Shown here: positions 1 to 8,382 of the stretch, piece by piece
Position numbering within the stretch: the stretch's first letter is position 1
How the letters are laid out: each line of letters opens with the position of its first letter
NCBI GenBank assembly: GCA_964614185.1
Contig: CAZTKJ010000033.1
Location: 1-31,272, forward strand
Direction: 5' to 3'
Length of the DNA: 31,272 nucleotides
Source of the DNA: Suilimivivens sp964614185
Lineage (GTDB): Bacteria; Bacillota; Clostridia; Lachnospirales; Lachnospiraceae
The notes under the pieces: generated by a model
Seen by the model: the letters and a program-made list of their open reading frames with translations, nothing else
Told to the model about the DNA's origin: nothing
Database searches by the model: none
Program-made: the position numbers and the translations under genes

Positions 1-13
1 TTCTTTTGACGTG

Positions 14-37
14 AAAAATCCGAGGCGAATGCCTCGG
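14..37 (-). terminator. Rho-independent terminator (hairpin 1 of 3)
   Basis: A 7-bp GC-rich perfect stem (20-26 with 31-37, loop GAAT) is followed on the minus strand by ATTTTT (14-19). It lies downstream of the MocR-type gene and is the best terminator of the three hairpins here for the glnS-DUF2225-MocR transcript. Confidence 0.7.
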
Positions 38-55
38 ACTTTGTCTACAGTCTGA

Positions 56-81
56 AGGCAGTTGCTTCGCAACTGCCTTTT
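56..81 (+). terminator. Hairpin 2 of 3, terminator-like on the plus strand
   Basis: A 10-bp perfect stem (56-65 with 69-78) with a three-base TTC loop is followed on the plus strand by a short TTTT. It could end a plus-strand gene lying left of the window. The T-run is short, so its use as a terminator is less certain than its fold. Confidence 0.55.
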
Positions 82-92
82 GTTAACATAAA

Positions 93-126
93 GACGTCTC
101 GCAAAGCGTGACGTCCGTTGTTTTTT
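93..126. terminator. Hairpin 3 of 3, next to the MocR gene stop
   Basis: GACGTC at 93-98 pairs with GACGTC at 110-115, with an inner CGC/GCG pairing and an AAA loop. On the plus strand it is followed by GTTGTTTTTT (116-126 region), running into the stop of the MocR gene. On the minus strand it is followed by only a weak T-rich stretch. It is probably a plus-strand terminator or part of a bidirectional cluster. Confidence 0.5.
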
Positions 127-1561
127 ACAAGTAGTCCTTCCATGCCTTTTTAAGGAGCTGTATTCCCTCCCGGATCTCTTCTATAGAGAGAGCGCCATAA
201 CCCAGCAATACCGTATTGCTGTTATTTCCTCCCTTTGCCAAAACCAGTGCATCTGACATGCCATAAAGCCTGATCCCTTCTTTTTTTGCTGCTTCCAAAA
301 GCTCCATTTCCGGCACTTTCTTCCTGCTGGTAAGGAGAATATGCAGTCCTGCATTTTCGCCTGATATTAAAAATCCCTTTGTAAAATCTTTAAGCTGCTC
401 TAATAAAAAATCATGCTTTTCCTTATAAATCTTACGCATTTTATTCAGATATCTCTCAAAATATCCGTCTTTAATAAACTCATTCAGAATCTTCTGATCG
501 ATTCTTGATACTGTAGAAGCATAAAAGCCACAGTTTTCTTCATATTTTTGGCAAAGAGACACCGGAAGCACCATATATCCGATACGGATCGCAGGGGCTA
601 TGGATTTGGAAAAAGTTCCGATATAAATAACCTTTCCGCTTCTGTCAGAAGCCTGTAATGCCGGAATCGGCCTTCCCCTGTATCTGAATTCACTGTCATA
701 ATCATCTTCTATCAGAAATCTCCCCTCTTCCTGCTCCGCCCACTTAAGGAGCTCTAACCTTCTTCCAATGGGCATGACCACACCGGTGGGATACTGATGT
801 GAAGGCATAATATAGGCAGCTCTGGCTCCTGACTTTTGAAGTTCTTCAATACAGATCCCGCTCTCATCCATAGAAATGGGTTTAATTTCATAAGCAAAAG
901 ATTGAAAAACACGGTAGGCACGCCGGTAAGTAGGGTTTTCCATGGCAATGGGCACGTGACGGCCAAGTATTTTTTCAAGCAGCATCAGCAAAAAGTCATT
1001 TCCGGCTCCTACTATAATCTGCTCCGGCTGACAGCTTACCCCTCTTGCAGAATGAAGATATCTGCTGATGGTGGTACGGAGTTCCTTATCCCCTTTGGGA
1101 TCTCCCAGAGCAAACATCTCACTGTTGGCATCTACCAAAATATCCTTGGTGATCCTTTTCCATGTAGAGTAAGGAAAGTTCTTCATACTGATGGCATGCG
1201 GAGAAAAATCATATCTGGCCACTCCCTTTTCCATTTCCGTCTTATTTTTTTCCTGCACCTTCTCCTGTTTCTTAAAAGATTCCGGTTCCGTGCCGGAAAA
1301 GGAAAAAAGGTCCTCTATTCCGCAAACAAAATATCCTTTACAAGGTTTGGCCATAATATATCCTTCTGCCAGCAGCTGACTGTATGCAGAATCCACCGTA
1401 TTCCTTGCAATCTGAAGATATTCGGCCAAAGAACGCGTAGAGGGAAGCTTCTCATTTTTCTGAAGCTTCCCTGTTCTGATTTCATTCCTGATATATTCAT
1501 ATATTTGCTGATAGATGCATTTTCCGGTATCCGGCTTTAACTCAATTGCTAAATTATTCAT
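125..1561 (-). CDS. MocR/PdxR-type transcription regulator (GntR HTH + aminotransferase-like domain)
   Basis: This 478-residue protein has the two-part MocR layout. A GntR-type winged helix lies at about residues 10-80, with the motif KLPSTRSLAEYLQIARNTV. It is joined by a charged linker to a fold-type I aminotransferase-like domain of about 360 residues. The PLP lysine is visible in GTFSKSIAPAIRIGY. Family members bind PLP and control vitamin B6, GABA or amino-acid genes. No pdxS/pdxT, gab or transporter gene is adjacent, so the target is unknown. The ATG overlaps the TGA of the DUF2225 gene by 4 nt (ATGA), pointing to translational coupling at the end of the glnS transcript. The start has GGAG 6 nt upstream. 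The family call is solid; the regulon is not inferable. Confidence 0.9.
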   Translation of the reverse strand: MNNLAIELKPDTGKCIYQQIYEYIRNEIRTGKLQKNEKLPSTRSLAEYLQIARNTVDSAYSQLLAEGYIMAKPCKGYFVCGIEDLFSFSGTEPESFKKQEKVQEKNKTEMEKGVARYDFSPHAISMKNFPYSTWKRITKDILVDANSEMFALGDPKGDKELRTTISRYLHSARGVSCQPEQIIVGAGNDFLLMLLEKILGRHVPIAMENPTYRRAYRVFQSFAYEIKPISMDESGICIEELQKSGARAAYIMPSHQYPTGVVMPIGRRLELLKWAEQEEGRFLIEDDYDSEFRYRGRPIPALQASDRSGKVIYIGTFSKSIAPAIRIGYMVLPVSLCQKYEENCGFYASTVSRIDQKILNEFIKDGYFERYLNKMRKIYKEKHDFLLEQLKDFTKGFLISGENAGLHILLTSRKKVPEMELLEAAKKEGIRLYGMSDALVLAKGGNNSNTVLLGYGALSIEEIREGIQLLKKAWKDYL

Positions 1562-2301
1562 GATGCTCCGGCTTTCTGCTGCTTCATCTTTTTCACCAGT
1601 TCTTCCTTAAGATCCCTGGCTTTATCCTTGGTTCTGTTGTTGGCAAGGGATGATGTAAGAATTCCTGATATCAGTCTGGAGGCATTATCGTACTGTCCAA
1701 ATTCCATGGAAAGCACTGCTATCAAATACTCGTAGGTAGGTTCATCCATACCGCATATGGGATATTCTTCCGTCTGCATTGCCGCAATAAGACCATCCAG
1801 TGCATTTTTCAGATATTCTCTTTCCTTCTTTTGAATCTCTGCAAGCTTTCCTTCATATCCTTCTTTCTCCGGATTGAGAGCCTCTCCCATACTGCGTAAA
1901 AGCCATCCTGTCTTTAAACAGGTATATGCTTTTTCACTGGTTTTACTGTTTCGCACCATGTTGTTTACCATGCACATCTTATACCGCCAGAGAGCCTCTT
2001 CATAAGTATAAGTGCTTCCTTCCATGGCCGGCGCCGTAAAACTGCTGGATATCTTTTCTTTTATTATAGGAATCTGATAAGTCTTTATGTCCTTAAAAAA
2101 TTTACCAAGAGCCGCATAGCCGCAATGGGGACAGAGAATCACATCATATTTTATGGGATCAAAATTCTCATACACAGGTTTTAAATCCTTGTCGGTGCGA
2201 ATCATTCTCGCTTTGCCTGAACGCACCATCTTAGCCTTAAAAGTCCCATAACATACAGGACAATCATGCCATTTATCAAATAAATATTCCTCTTCCTTCA
2301 T
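1558..2301 (-). CDS. DUF2225 family protein with split zinc-ribbon cysteines
   Basis: A protein of about 247 residues matching the DUF2225 pattern of Firmicutes. CPVC and CPHC pairs lie about 40 residues apart near the N terminus and probably bind one zinc. A helical, TPR-like region with charged repeats follows. Function is unknown. It starts 23 nt after glnS and overlaps the MocR gene by 4 nt. Two starts are possible: GTG at 2313, only 3 nt from the GGAAAGG at 2317-2323, or ATG at 2301, 15 nt away. I favour 2301 because three other genes here show the same SD followed by a distal ATG. An out-of-frame five-codon frame (2315-2298) stops on that ATG. The family call is from recalled motif layout, not a search. 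Confidence 0.8.
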   Translation of the reverse strand: MKEEEYLFDKWHDCPVCYGTFKAKMVRSGKARMIRTDKDLKPVYENFDPIKYDVILCPHCGYAALGKFFKDIKTYQIPIIKEKISSSFTAPAMEGSTYTYEEALWRYKMCMVNNMVRNSKTSEKAYTCLKTGWLLRSMGEALNPEKEGYEGKLAEIQKKEREYLKNALDGLIAAMQTEEYPICGMDEPTYEYLIAVLSMEFGQYDNASRLISGILTSSLANNRTKDKARDLKEELVKKMKQQKAGAS

Positions 2302-2324
2302 TGATATGACCACATTCCTTTCCG

Positions 2325-4028
2325 CTAAGCTTTAGGTAATACATATGAACTTTTTAAGGAAACTATTCTGTTAAAGACAGGCGCTCCTTCCTTAGAATCT
2401 TTGGCATCTACACAAAAATACCCCTGTCTTACAAACTGAAAGCTGTCATAAGCCTTTGCATCCTTAAGAGCCGGCTCCAAATAACATTCTTTCAATACGG
2501 TTAAAGAGTTGGGATTCAGGTTCAGACTACCGTCTTCGTTATAAACGCCTTTTTCTTCATCTATAATATTCTCATACAATCTGACTTCTGCCTTAATTGC
2601 CTCTTTTGCCGGTACCCAGTGTATGGTTCCTTTTACTTTACGTCCCGTAAAACCTGTTCCGCACTTGGTTTCAGGATCATAGGTACAGTGCACTTCAATC
2701 ACTTTGCCGCTTTCATCCTTGATACATCCTGTGCAGGTCACAAAATAAGCATTCATGAGACGGACCTCATTGCCGGGAAACAGACGGAAATACTTTTTCG
2801 GCGGCTCTTCCATGAAGTCTTCTCTGTCAATATAAAGCTCCCTTCCAAAAGGCACCTGACGGGAACCCATTTCTTCATTTTCAAGATTATTGGCTACTTC
2901 CAGCATTTCTGTTTCATTTTCAGGATAATTGTCAATAATGAGCTTGACAGGGTCAAGGGCTGCCATCATTCTGGGACGCTTCAGCTTTAAGTCCTCCCGG
3001 ATGCAGTACTCAAGCATAGCATAGTCTACAGAAGAATTGCTCTTTGACACTCCACAGAGCTCTACAAATTTCTTAATGGATTCCGGTGTGAATCCTCTTC
3101 TTTTTAAGGCAGCAATAGAAACCAGTCTGGGATCATCCCAGCCGTCTACAATGCCTTCCTCCACCATCTTCTTAATATAACGCTTACCGGTTACCACATT
3201 AGTAAGATACATCTTGGCAAATTCAATCTGCTTAGGAGGATTAGGATATTCCAGTTCCCTTACCACCCAGTCATACAGCGGCCTGTGGTCTTCAAATTCC
3301 AAGGTACAGATGGAATGGGTGATCCCTTCAATCGCATCTTCAATGGGATGCGCAAAATCGTACATAGGATAAATACACCACTTATCCCCTGTATTGTGGT
3401 GAGCCATATGTGCCACACGGTAAATAACAGGATCCCGCATATTAATATTGGGAGAAGCCATGTCAATCTTTGCACGAAGGGTTTTTTCTCCATCGGCAAA
3501 TTCTCCGTTTTTCATTTTTTCAAACAATGTAAGGTTTTCTTCAATGCTTCTTTCCCTGTTAGGATCATTTTGACCGGGTTCTTTCAGAGTGCCTCTGTAT
3601 TCCCGCATTTCATCTGCGGAAAGATCCGATACATATGCCTTTCCCTTTTTGATCAGTTTAACAGCTCCTTCGTACATCTGTTCAAAATAGTCAGATGCAA
3701 AAAACAGTCTGTCCTCCCAATCAGCTCCCAGCCATTTGATATCTGCCATAATGGATTCTACAAATTCCGTTTTTTCCTTCGTAGGATTGGTATCATCAAA
3801 ACGCATATTAAACTTGCCGTCATATTCCCTGGCAAGTCCATAATTTAAAAGAATGCTCTTGGCATGTCCGATATGAAGATATCCGTTGGGTTCGGGCGGA
3901 AATCTGGTATGTACGGTATCATACACACCTTCTGCCAAATCTTTGTCGATAATCTGCTGAATAAAATTCCTGGAAACTGTTTCTTTCTCTTCCGGATTCA
4001 CATTTACATTCTGTTCTTTTTCGCTCAT
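2325..4028 (-). CDS. glnS: Glutaminyl-tRNA synthetase
   Basis: Charges tRNA-Gln with glutamine in the cytoplasm. The 567-residue protein has the class I signature PEPNGYLHIGHAKS at residues 45-58. It also has GlnRS-specific blocks, including RFDDTNP (76-82), the GWDDPR block (about 296-301) with an ESCIRED-like CIREDL segment after it, and the C-terminal beta-barrel anticodon domain. The second class I motif, normally VMSKR, reads VTGKR at 279-283, keeping the lysine-arginine but not Met-Ser. Length is close to the E. coli enzyme. The start has only a weak SD (TAAGAG), with an in-frame TAA 6 nt upstream that rules out extension. A strong AGGAGG sits 42 nt upstream with no normally placed ATG. 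It heads an apparent glnS-DUF2225-MocR transcript. Confidence 0.97.
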   Translation of the reverse strand: MSEKEQNVNVNPEEKETVSRNFIQQIIDKDLAEGVYDTVHTRFPPEPNGYLHIGHAKSILLNYGLAREYDGKFNMRFDDTNPTKEKTEFVESIMADIKWLGADWEDRLFFASDYFEQMYEGAVKLIKKGKAYVSDLSADEMREYRGTLKEPGQNDPNRERSIEENLTLFEKMKNGEFADGEKTLRAKIDMASPNINMRDPVIYRVAHMAHHNTGDKWCIYPMYDFAHPIEDAIEGITHSICTLEFEDHRPLYDWVVRELEYPNPPKQIEFAKMYLTNVVTGKRYIKKMVEEGIVDGWDDPRLVSIAALKRRGFTPESIKKFVELCGVSKSNSSVDYAMLEYCIREDLKLKRPRMMAALDPVKLIIDNYPENETEMLEVANNLENEEMGSRQVPFGRELYIDREDFMEEPPKKYFRLFPGNEVRLMNAYFVTCTGCIKDESGKVIEVHCTYDPETKCGTGFTGRKVKGTIHWVPAKEAIKAEVRLYENIIDEEKGVYNEDGSLNLNPNSLTVLKECYLEPALKDAKAYDSFQFVRQGYFCVDAKDSKEGAPVFNRIVSLKSSYVLPKA

Positions 4029-4139
4029 CTCTTACAAAATGCCAAACACCAAATAACAGTATGGCTTTACCTCCTGCATCTTTTCGTTAATCTACTGACC
4101 ATCATAACATAAATTTTTTTAAGATTCTACTTTTATGAA

Positions 4140-5660
4140 CTATGCTTCTTCTGTTTCTTCATAAGATTTATAGAAAATATCTCTTTCCACTATATAAATG
4201 TCATGCCTGTCTTCACAGCGTACTGCAAGGAAATCTCCCGGCATCCCAAGCATGTATTTATCCCTGTCCCATACAGGAAATACTTTTACCATTTCCGTCA
4301 GCATTTTCGCATAAATATGGGTTTCACCCATAGGAATACAGATCTTGGCAAATGGAACGATCTTCTTTGAGTTTCCATCAAACCTGTTACGGATGGTAGG
4401 CGCATAATCAGCCTGCAGTGTATATTCCTGCAGATTATATTTCTCATCAGTAGCCTGATAACGCTTGTTAAAATTTTCTCTGCTTATAGGATATACATCT
4501 CCCCTAAGACCGATTACAAAGATCGTGTCCTCTTCTACTGTCATATCCACATCCCCTTCCAGGGTACGGATGGTAATGGGTGTACCGACAGGCATGAGTT
4601 CCTTTGCCATAACAAATCCCTGAGGAAGCTTTCTCTTGGTATAAGCGCTCATGGAAGTAACATCAATATCATAAGTCTCTGCATCAATAATCTGGCAGTG
4701 ATCAAAATAATCATTCATTCTCTCACTGAAGTATGCTTCTGTATGCAGCGTAGGATAACGTTCTTCATAGCGGTTCTTTCCGATAAATCCGCCGGCTTTT
4801 TCGCTATGTCCGCCTCCTGAACCGATATTGTCCGCCAGGAAGTCTGCCAGCTCATCTGCTCTTACTTCTTTTACACAGCTCCGCACGGAAAACTTAAATC
4901 CTTCCTTCTGTTCATTATAAACGATACAGGTATCCACTCCATCTGTCTGTAAAAGAAAATCACTGATCAATCCCAGAATATTGGGGTCACAGGGATTGGC
5001 TTTTATAATTGCATAACGGTAATCATCATTATAAATATACCTTGTTAGCGCAAGTCCTGCTAATTCCAGCTCCTGAAGGGAAATATTGGAATATCGGAGC
5101 AGATTGATCATATTTTTTTTACAGGGAAGAGCATCCCTCATATCCATATCCAGAGGATTATATATTTCCGAAAACTGATTGGTATCAGAAAGCAGCCCGT
5201 AATACAATGCTGTCCCCAGCTCGTATCTTCCTTCAAAAGAAAAGCCTTCTTCTTTCATCATATGCCATACCAGGGTAGCGCAGCTTCCCAGGGCAGGACG
5301 TATTTCCGCCAAAGGAACATCAAAGATTTCTACCTTATGATGATCGATCATGGCCACATTTTCTGCTGACATCTTTGTCACATTTCCTGCACCGTACTGA
5401 CAGTCTACAGTAATCAGCAGTCCCTCTATGGGAATATCTGTATTTTCTAAATATATGACAGGAATGTTTAATTTACTGACCATCATAGTCAAATTCTTCT
5501 TTTGAATTTGATTTCTCCCTGCATATACAAGTCTGACATCTTTGCCTTTATCTTTAAAATAAGTATACAGACCGAACCCGGAAGCCAATGCATCTGCATC
5601 CGGATTGTCATGACATTGTATTGTAATTGGATTAAATTGTTCCAGTTGTGCTAATTTCAT
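4140..5660 (-). CDS. DHH/DHHA1 phosphoesterase, NrnA-like, with C-terminal extension
   Basis: A manganese-type phosphoesterase of the DHH superfamily, 506 residues. Metal motifs are complete: HDNPDADALASG (17-28), VDCQ (85-88), DHH (106-108) and LLSDT (156-160). The DHHA1 substrate-binding motif GGGHSEKAGG is at 282-291. Family members closest in layout (NrnA) degrade short oligonucleotides such as pGpG and pAp, and run to about 310-320 residues. Here about 165 further residues follow, with two similar stretches (RGDVYPISRENFNKRY and PGDF...DIYIVERDIFYKSY) that may be a duplicated small domain. It starts 4 nt after the GGDEF-EAL gene stop, so the two are almost surely co-translated. Substrate is inferred from family and context. 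Confidence 0.88.
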   Translation of the reverse strand: MKLAQLEQFNPITIQCHDNPDADALASGFGLYTYFKDKGKDVRLVYAGRNQIQKKNLTMMVSKLNIPVIYLENTDIPIEGLLITVDCQYGAGNVTKMSAENVAMIDHHKVEIFDVPLAEIRPALGSCATLVWHMMKEEGFSFEGRYELGTALYYGLLSDTNQFSEIYNPLDMDMRDALPCKKNMINLLRYSNISLQELELAGLALTRYIYNDDYRYAIIKANPCDPNILGLISDFLLQTDGVDTCIVYNEQKEGFKFSVRSCVKEVRADELADFLADNIGSGGGHSEKAGGFIGKNRYEERYPTLHTEAYFSERMNDYFDHCQIIDAETYDIDVTSMSAYTKRKLPQGFVMAKELMPVGTPITIRTLEGDVDMTVEEDTIFVIGLRGDVYPISRENFNKRYQATDEKYNLQEYTLQADYAPTIRNRFDGNSKKIVPFAKICIPMGETHIYAKMLTEMVKVFPVWDRDKYMLGMPGDFLAVRCEDRHDIYIVERDIFYKSYEETEEA

Positions 5661-5664
5661 ATTC

Positions 5665-8367
5665 TTATTTACCTTTTACCCCTTGATGTAATTTAGGTGT
5701 ATATTTTTTTTCAAATTCAGCTCTCTGCATTGGCTTATCAAAATAGTATCCCTGTATCAGACTGACACACATCCCTGAGATGACTTCAAACTGTCCTTTG
5801 GTTTCAACACCTTCCACACAAAGATTAACATCAATTGCTTCTGCCAGCTCGGCTACCATTTTGATAAAGGATTTGGCATATACATCTGTTTCCAGATTTC
5901 TGATAAAACTCTGATCCACTTTGATCACATCGAAAGGAAGTTCTCTGATATGATTTAAGGAAGAGTAGCCGGTTCCAAAGTCATCCAGCGCTATACGGAC
6001 TCCCAGTTTCTTGATTCCCCGCAGAACGCCCTTCATTCTTTCCATATCGTTAATGGCAAGGCTCTCTGTTACCTCCAGTGTCAGGTTATGGGCACAAATT
6101 CCTGTTTCCTGAATAATTTTTTCCACTTTTTCCACGATATCATTCTGTAACAGCTGAACTACTGACAAATTAACATTTACTTTGTAATCAGGATATCCGT
6201 GATCATTCCATACCTTACAATATTTGCATGCTTCTTTTAACACATAATTTCCAATAGGATTGATCAATCCTAAATACTCTGCTAAGGGAATGAACTCTGA
6301 CGGCGGAATAAAACCAAGCTCCGTACTGTTCCACCGAATCAGCGCCTCCGCTCCTGTGCAGGGAAGATTCTCCTTTTGAATATCAATAATGGGCTGAAAA
6401 TAGACTTCGAACTCATTATACCCTTTGGCAGTAGCTTCCCGCATATTCTTTTCCATATCAAGACGTTTGCCGGACTTTAAGTCAATTTCCTTGGAATACG
6501 TAGTAACTCTGTTTTTCCCTTTCTTTTTTGACTCATACATAGCAATATCTGCTTTTTTGATCAGCTCGTGAACTGCTTCTTTTACATTCTGGAATTCTAC
6601 GATTCCCATGCTCATGGTACAGTAATAATCAGAGTTTTTAAGAAACCACGGCTTTTCAAATATTTCCTGAATGGCCTGTACTACAGTATCCAGTATATCA
6701 TATTTGCCGGGAGGCACAATAATAATAAATTCATCTCCGCCCATACGGTAACAGGTATTCTCCACTCCTTTAATTCTCTGAAGGTCATGGGCAATGGCCT
6801 TTAGCAATACATCACCGTACTGATGACCAAGACCGTCATTGATATGTTTAAAATCATCCAGATCCAAAAAGAGTAAAGCTCCCATCTGCTGCGTTTTTTG
6901 AGCTTCTTCCACGTACCTTGCCAAATCCCTTTCACAGCACATGCGGTTATTTAAGCCCGTCAGATAGTCGATATTGGCCTGCTGCTCTATCTTTCTTTGA
7001 TAAATCTTTTTTTCCGTTTCATCATAAAAAACACAAAGAAGTACAGAACTGCCATCTATCCATTTGACTTTAGTATAGTAGAGTTCATACCACTTTCCCT
7101 GTCTTTCAATAAAAATCTCACTGACGCCGCTTTCGGCAGTCATTCTCTGCTCCAGAATCCTGTAGATGCTTCCATCCTTTATTTCCTGATCAAAGGTTCG
7201 GTGCATATTTCTGTTTGCAAACAGCATGGTATCCGTGATCAGATCCTTAACATAGACGGCACCTCCTACATTGTCAAGAATCGCTTCAATCGATGTATGG
7301 GAATCCATCAGCTCATTTTTCCGGATCCTGCGGGCCAAAATACTCTGAAGAATTTTCACAGAATCATTTAGAAACTTAATTTCCTCTATCTGCCAGCTTC
7401 TTTCCTTTTTTTGCTCCATGAAACATGCATGCATATAAGGGTTTCCGTCAATAATGATGGGAAAGGTTATCACGGATTTGATATTAAGAGATTCCATCTC
7501 TTCGCATTCTTCCGATTTCAGATGGGTGCTGTCAGAAATAATTAAAGTTTTTTCCGTCTGTAAAAAGAAGGGGGTCTTCTGTTTTTCCTCTCCTTGATAA
7601 ATTTCTTTTTCATCCTTGCCGCACCACTGGGCGATCACCTGCATATGATCTTTGTCTGTTAAGACACGGCAAATGACAGATGTGCCAATATTCAAAAATC
7701 TTCCTGCAGATTCCAGCATTCTGGTCATGATCTCTTCCAGCGGCGCATCACATCCAAGCAGATGGATAACTTCCGTCAAAGCTTCCATTCTCTTCAAACT
7801 GGCTGCCATTTCTTTTTCCGAATAACGGCTCTTTTTGTATTTTGCCTCCGTATCCATAAGGGTAACTCTGTATCTGATCAATTCTGAAGAAATGTCTCTG
7901 ATCAAATCTACAGCCCTGTCAAATTCTTTTTCTGTAAGTACGCTTTGATACCCCAAAAGCAAAGGGCCCATATGCCCATCCATTTTAGAAACATCAGAAA
8001 GCACACCGCAAATCAACCAACTGATCACAGGCTTTCCTCCCTCCTTGACGGTCACTACCGCCAAGCGGAGATTCGGATAGCTGCTGTTTTCAATTGCCTG
8101 ATCTTCCAGCGTGCTTTCAGATACTCTGACCAGCATATTTTGTAATTGCTCTTTATCAACTGCTTTTAAAATTCTTTCAACTTCATTGGAGTTGCCTGAA
8201 AACTTAGTAATAGGGGTTCCTTTACCGTCCACACAACAGGCAAAGACATTGGTCATTTCGCAAAAATACTGCTGCCACTTCTCCAGTTCTTTACCCTCCA
8301 TCAAATTCTGAAGCAGATATGATGTTTCTGTTTCATGAATGTTTTTATCGTAACTGTCTGGAACCAC
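5665..8367 (-). CDS. PocR-GAF-PAS-GGDEF-EAL cyclic di-GMP turnover protein
   Basis: A cytoplasmic 900-residue signalling protein without membrane segments. A PocR-like ligand-sensing region lies at about 15-165 (D-x-x-G-x-P-x-T pattern at 47-54). A GAF-like region (195-345), a PAS-like region (355-455), GGDEF (465-625) and EAL (635-885) follow. The cyclase motif is intact (GGDEF at 543-547) but the upstream RxxD inhibitory site is absent. EAL catalytic residues look complete: EAL 674-676, N732, E765, DDFGTG 795-800, K816, E852/E855 and Q872. The protein can therefore probably hydrolyse c-di-GMP to pGpG, and may also make it. Starts with GTG, with GGAGG 9 nt upstream. It lies 15 nt after guaB and 4 nt before the DHH gene. 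The N-terminal domain calls are less certain than GGDEF and EAL. Confidence 0.93.
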   Translation of the reverse strand: MVPDSYDKNIHETETSYLLQNLMEGKELEKWQQYFCEMTNVFACCVDGKGTPITKFSGNSNEVERILKAVDKEQLQNMLVRVSESTLEDQAIENSSYPNLRLAVVTVKEGGKPVISWLICGVLSDVSKMDGHMGPLLLGYQSVLTEKEFDRAVDLIRDISSELIRYRVTLMDTEAKYKKSRYSEKEMAASLKRMEALTEVIHLLGCDAPLEEIMTRMLESAGRFLNIGTSVICRVLTDKDHMQVIAQWCGKDEKEIYQGEEKQKTPFFLQTEKTLIISDSTHLKSEECEEMESLNIKSVITFPIIIDGNPYMHACFMEQKKERSWQIEEIKFLNDSVKILQSILARRIRKNELMDSHTSIEAILDNVGGAVYVKDLITDTMLFANRNMHRTFDQEIKDGSIYRILEQRMTAESGVSEIFIERQGKWYELYYTKVKWIDGSSVLLCVFYDETEKKIYQRKIEQQANIDYLTGLNNRMCCERDLARYVEEAQKTQQMGALLFLDLDDFKHINDGLGHQYGDVLLKAIAHDLQRIKGVENTCYRMGGDEFIIIVPPGKYDILDTVVQAIQEIFEKPWFLKNSDYYCTMSMGIVEFQNVKEAVHELIKKADIAMYESKKKGKNRVTTYSKEIDLKSGKRLDMEKNMREATAKGYNEFEVYFQPIIDIQKENLPCTGAEALIRWNSTELGFIPPSEFIPLAEYLGLINPIGNYVLKEACKYCKVWNDHGYPDYKVNVNLSVVQLLQNDIVEKVEKIIQETGICAHNLTLEVTESLAINDMERMKGVLRGIKKLGVRIALDDFGTGYSSLNHIRELPFDVIKVDQSFIRNLETDVYAKSFIKMVAELAEAIDVNLCVEGVETKGQFEVISGMCVSLIQGYYFDKPMQRAEFEKKYTPKLHQGVKGK

Positions 8368-8382
8368 CTTCAGTTTCCTCCC

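Noticed and set aside
836..1540. Plus-strand open frame of 234 codons opposite the MocR gene
   Set aside because: Lies wholly antisense to a recognised protein, has no family motif and is a shadow of its codon pattern.
4029..4139. T-box riboswitch before glnS
   Set aside because: The gap is only 111 nt and lacks a terminator and the T-box sequence.
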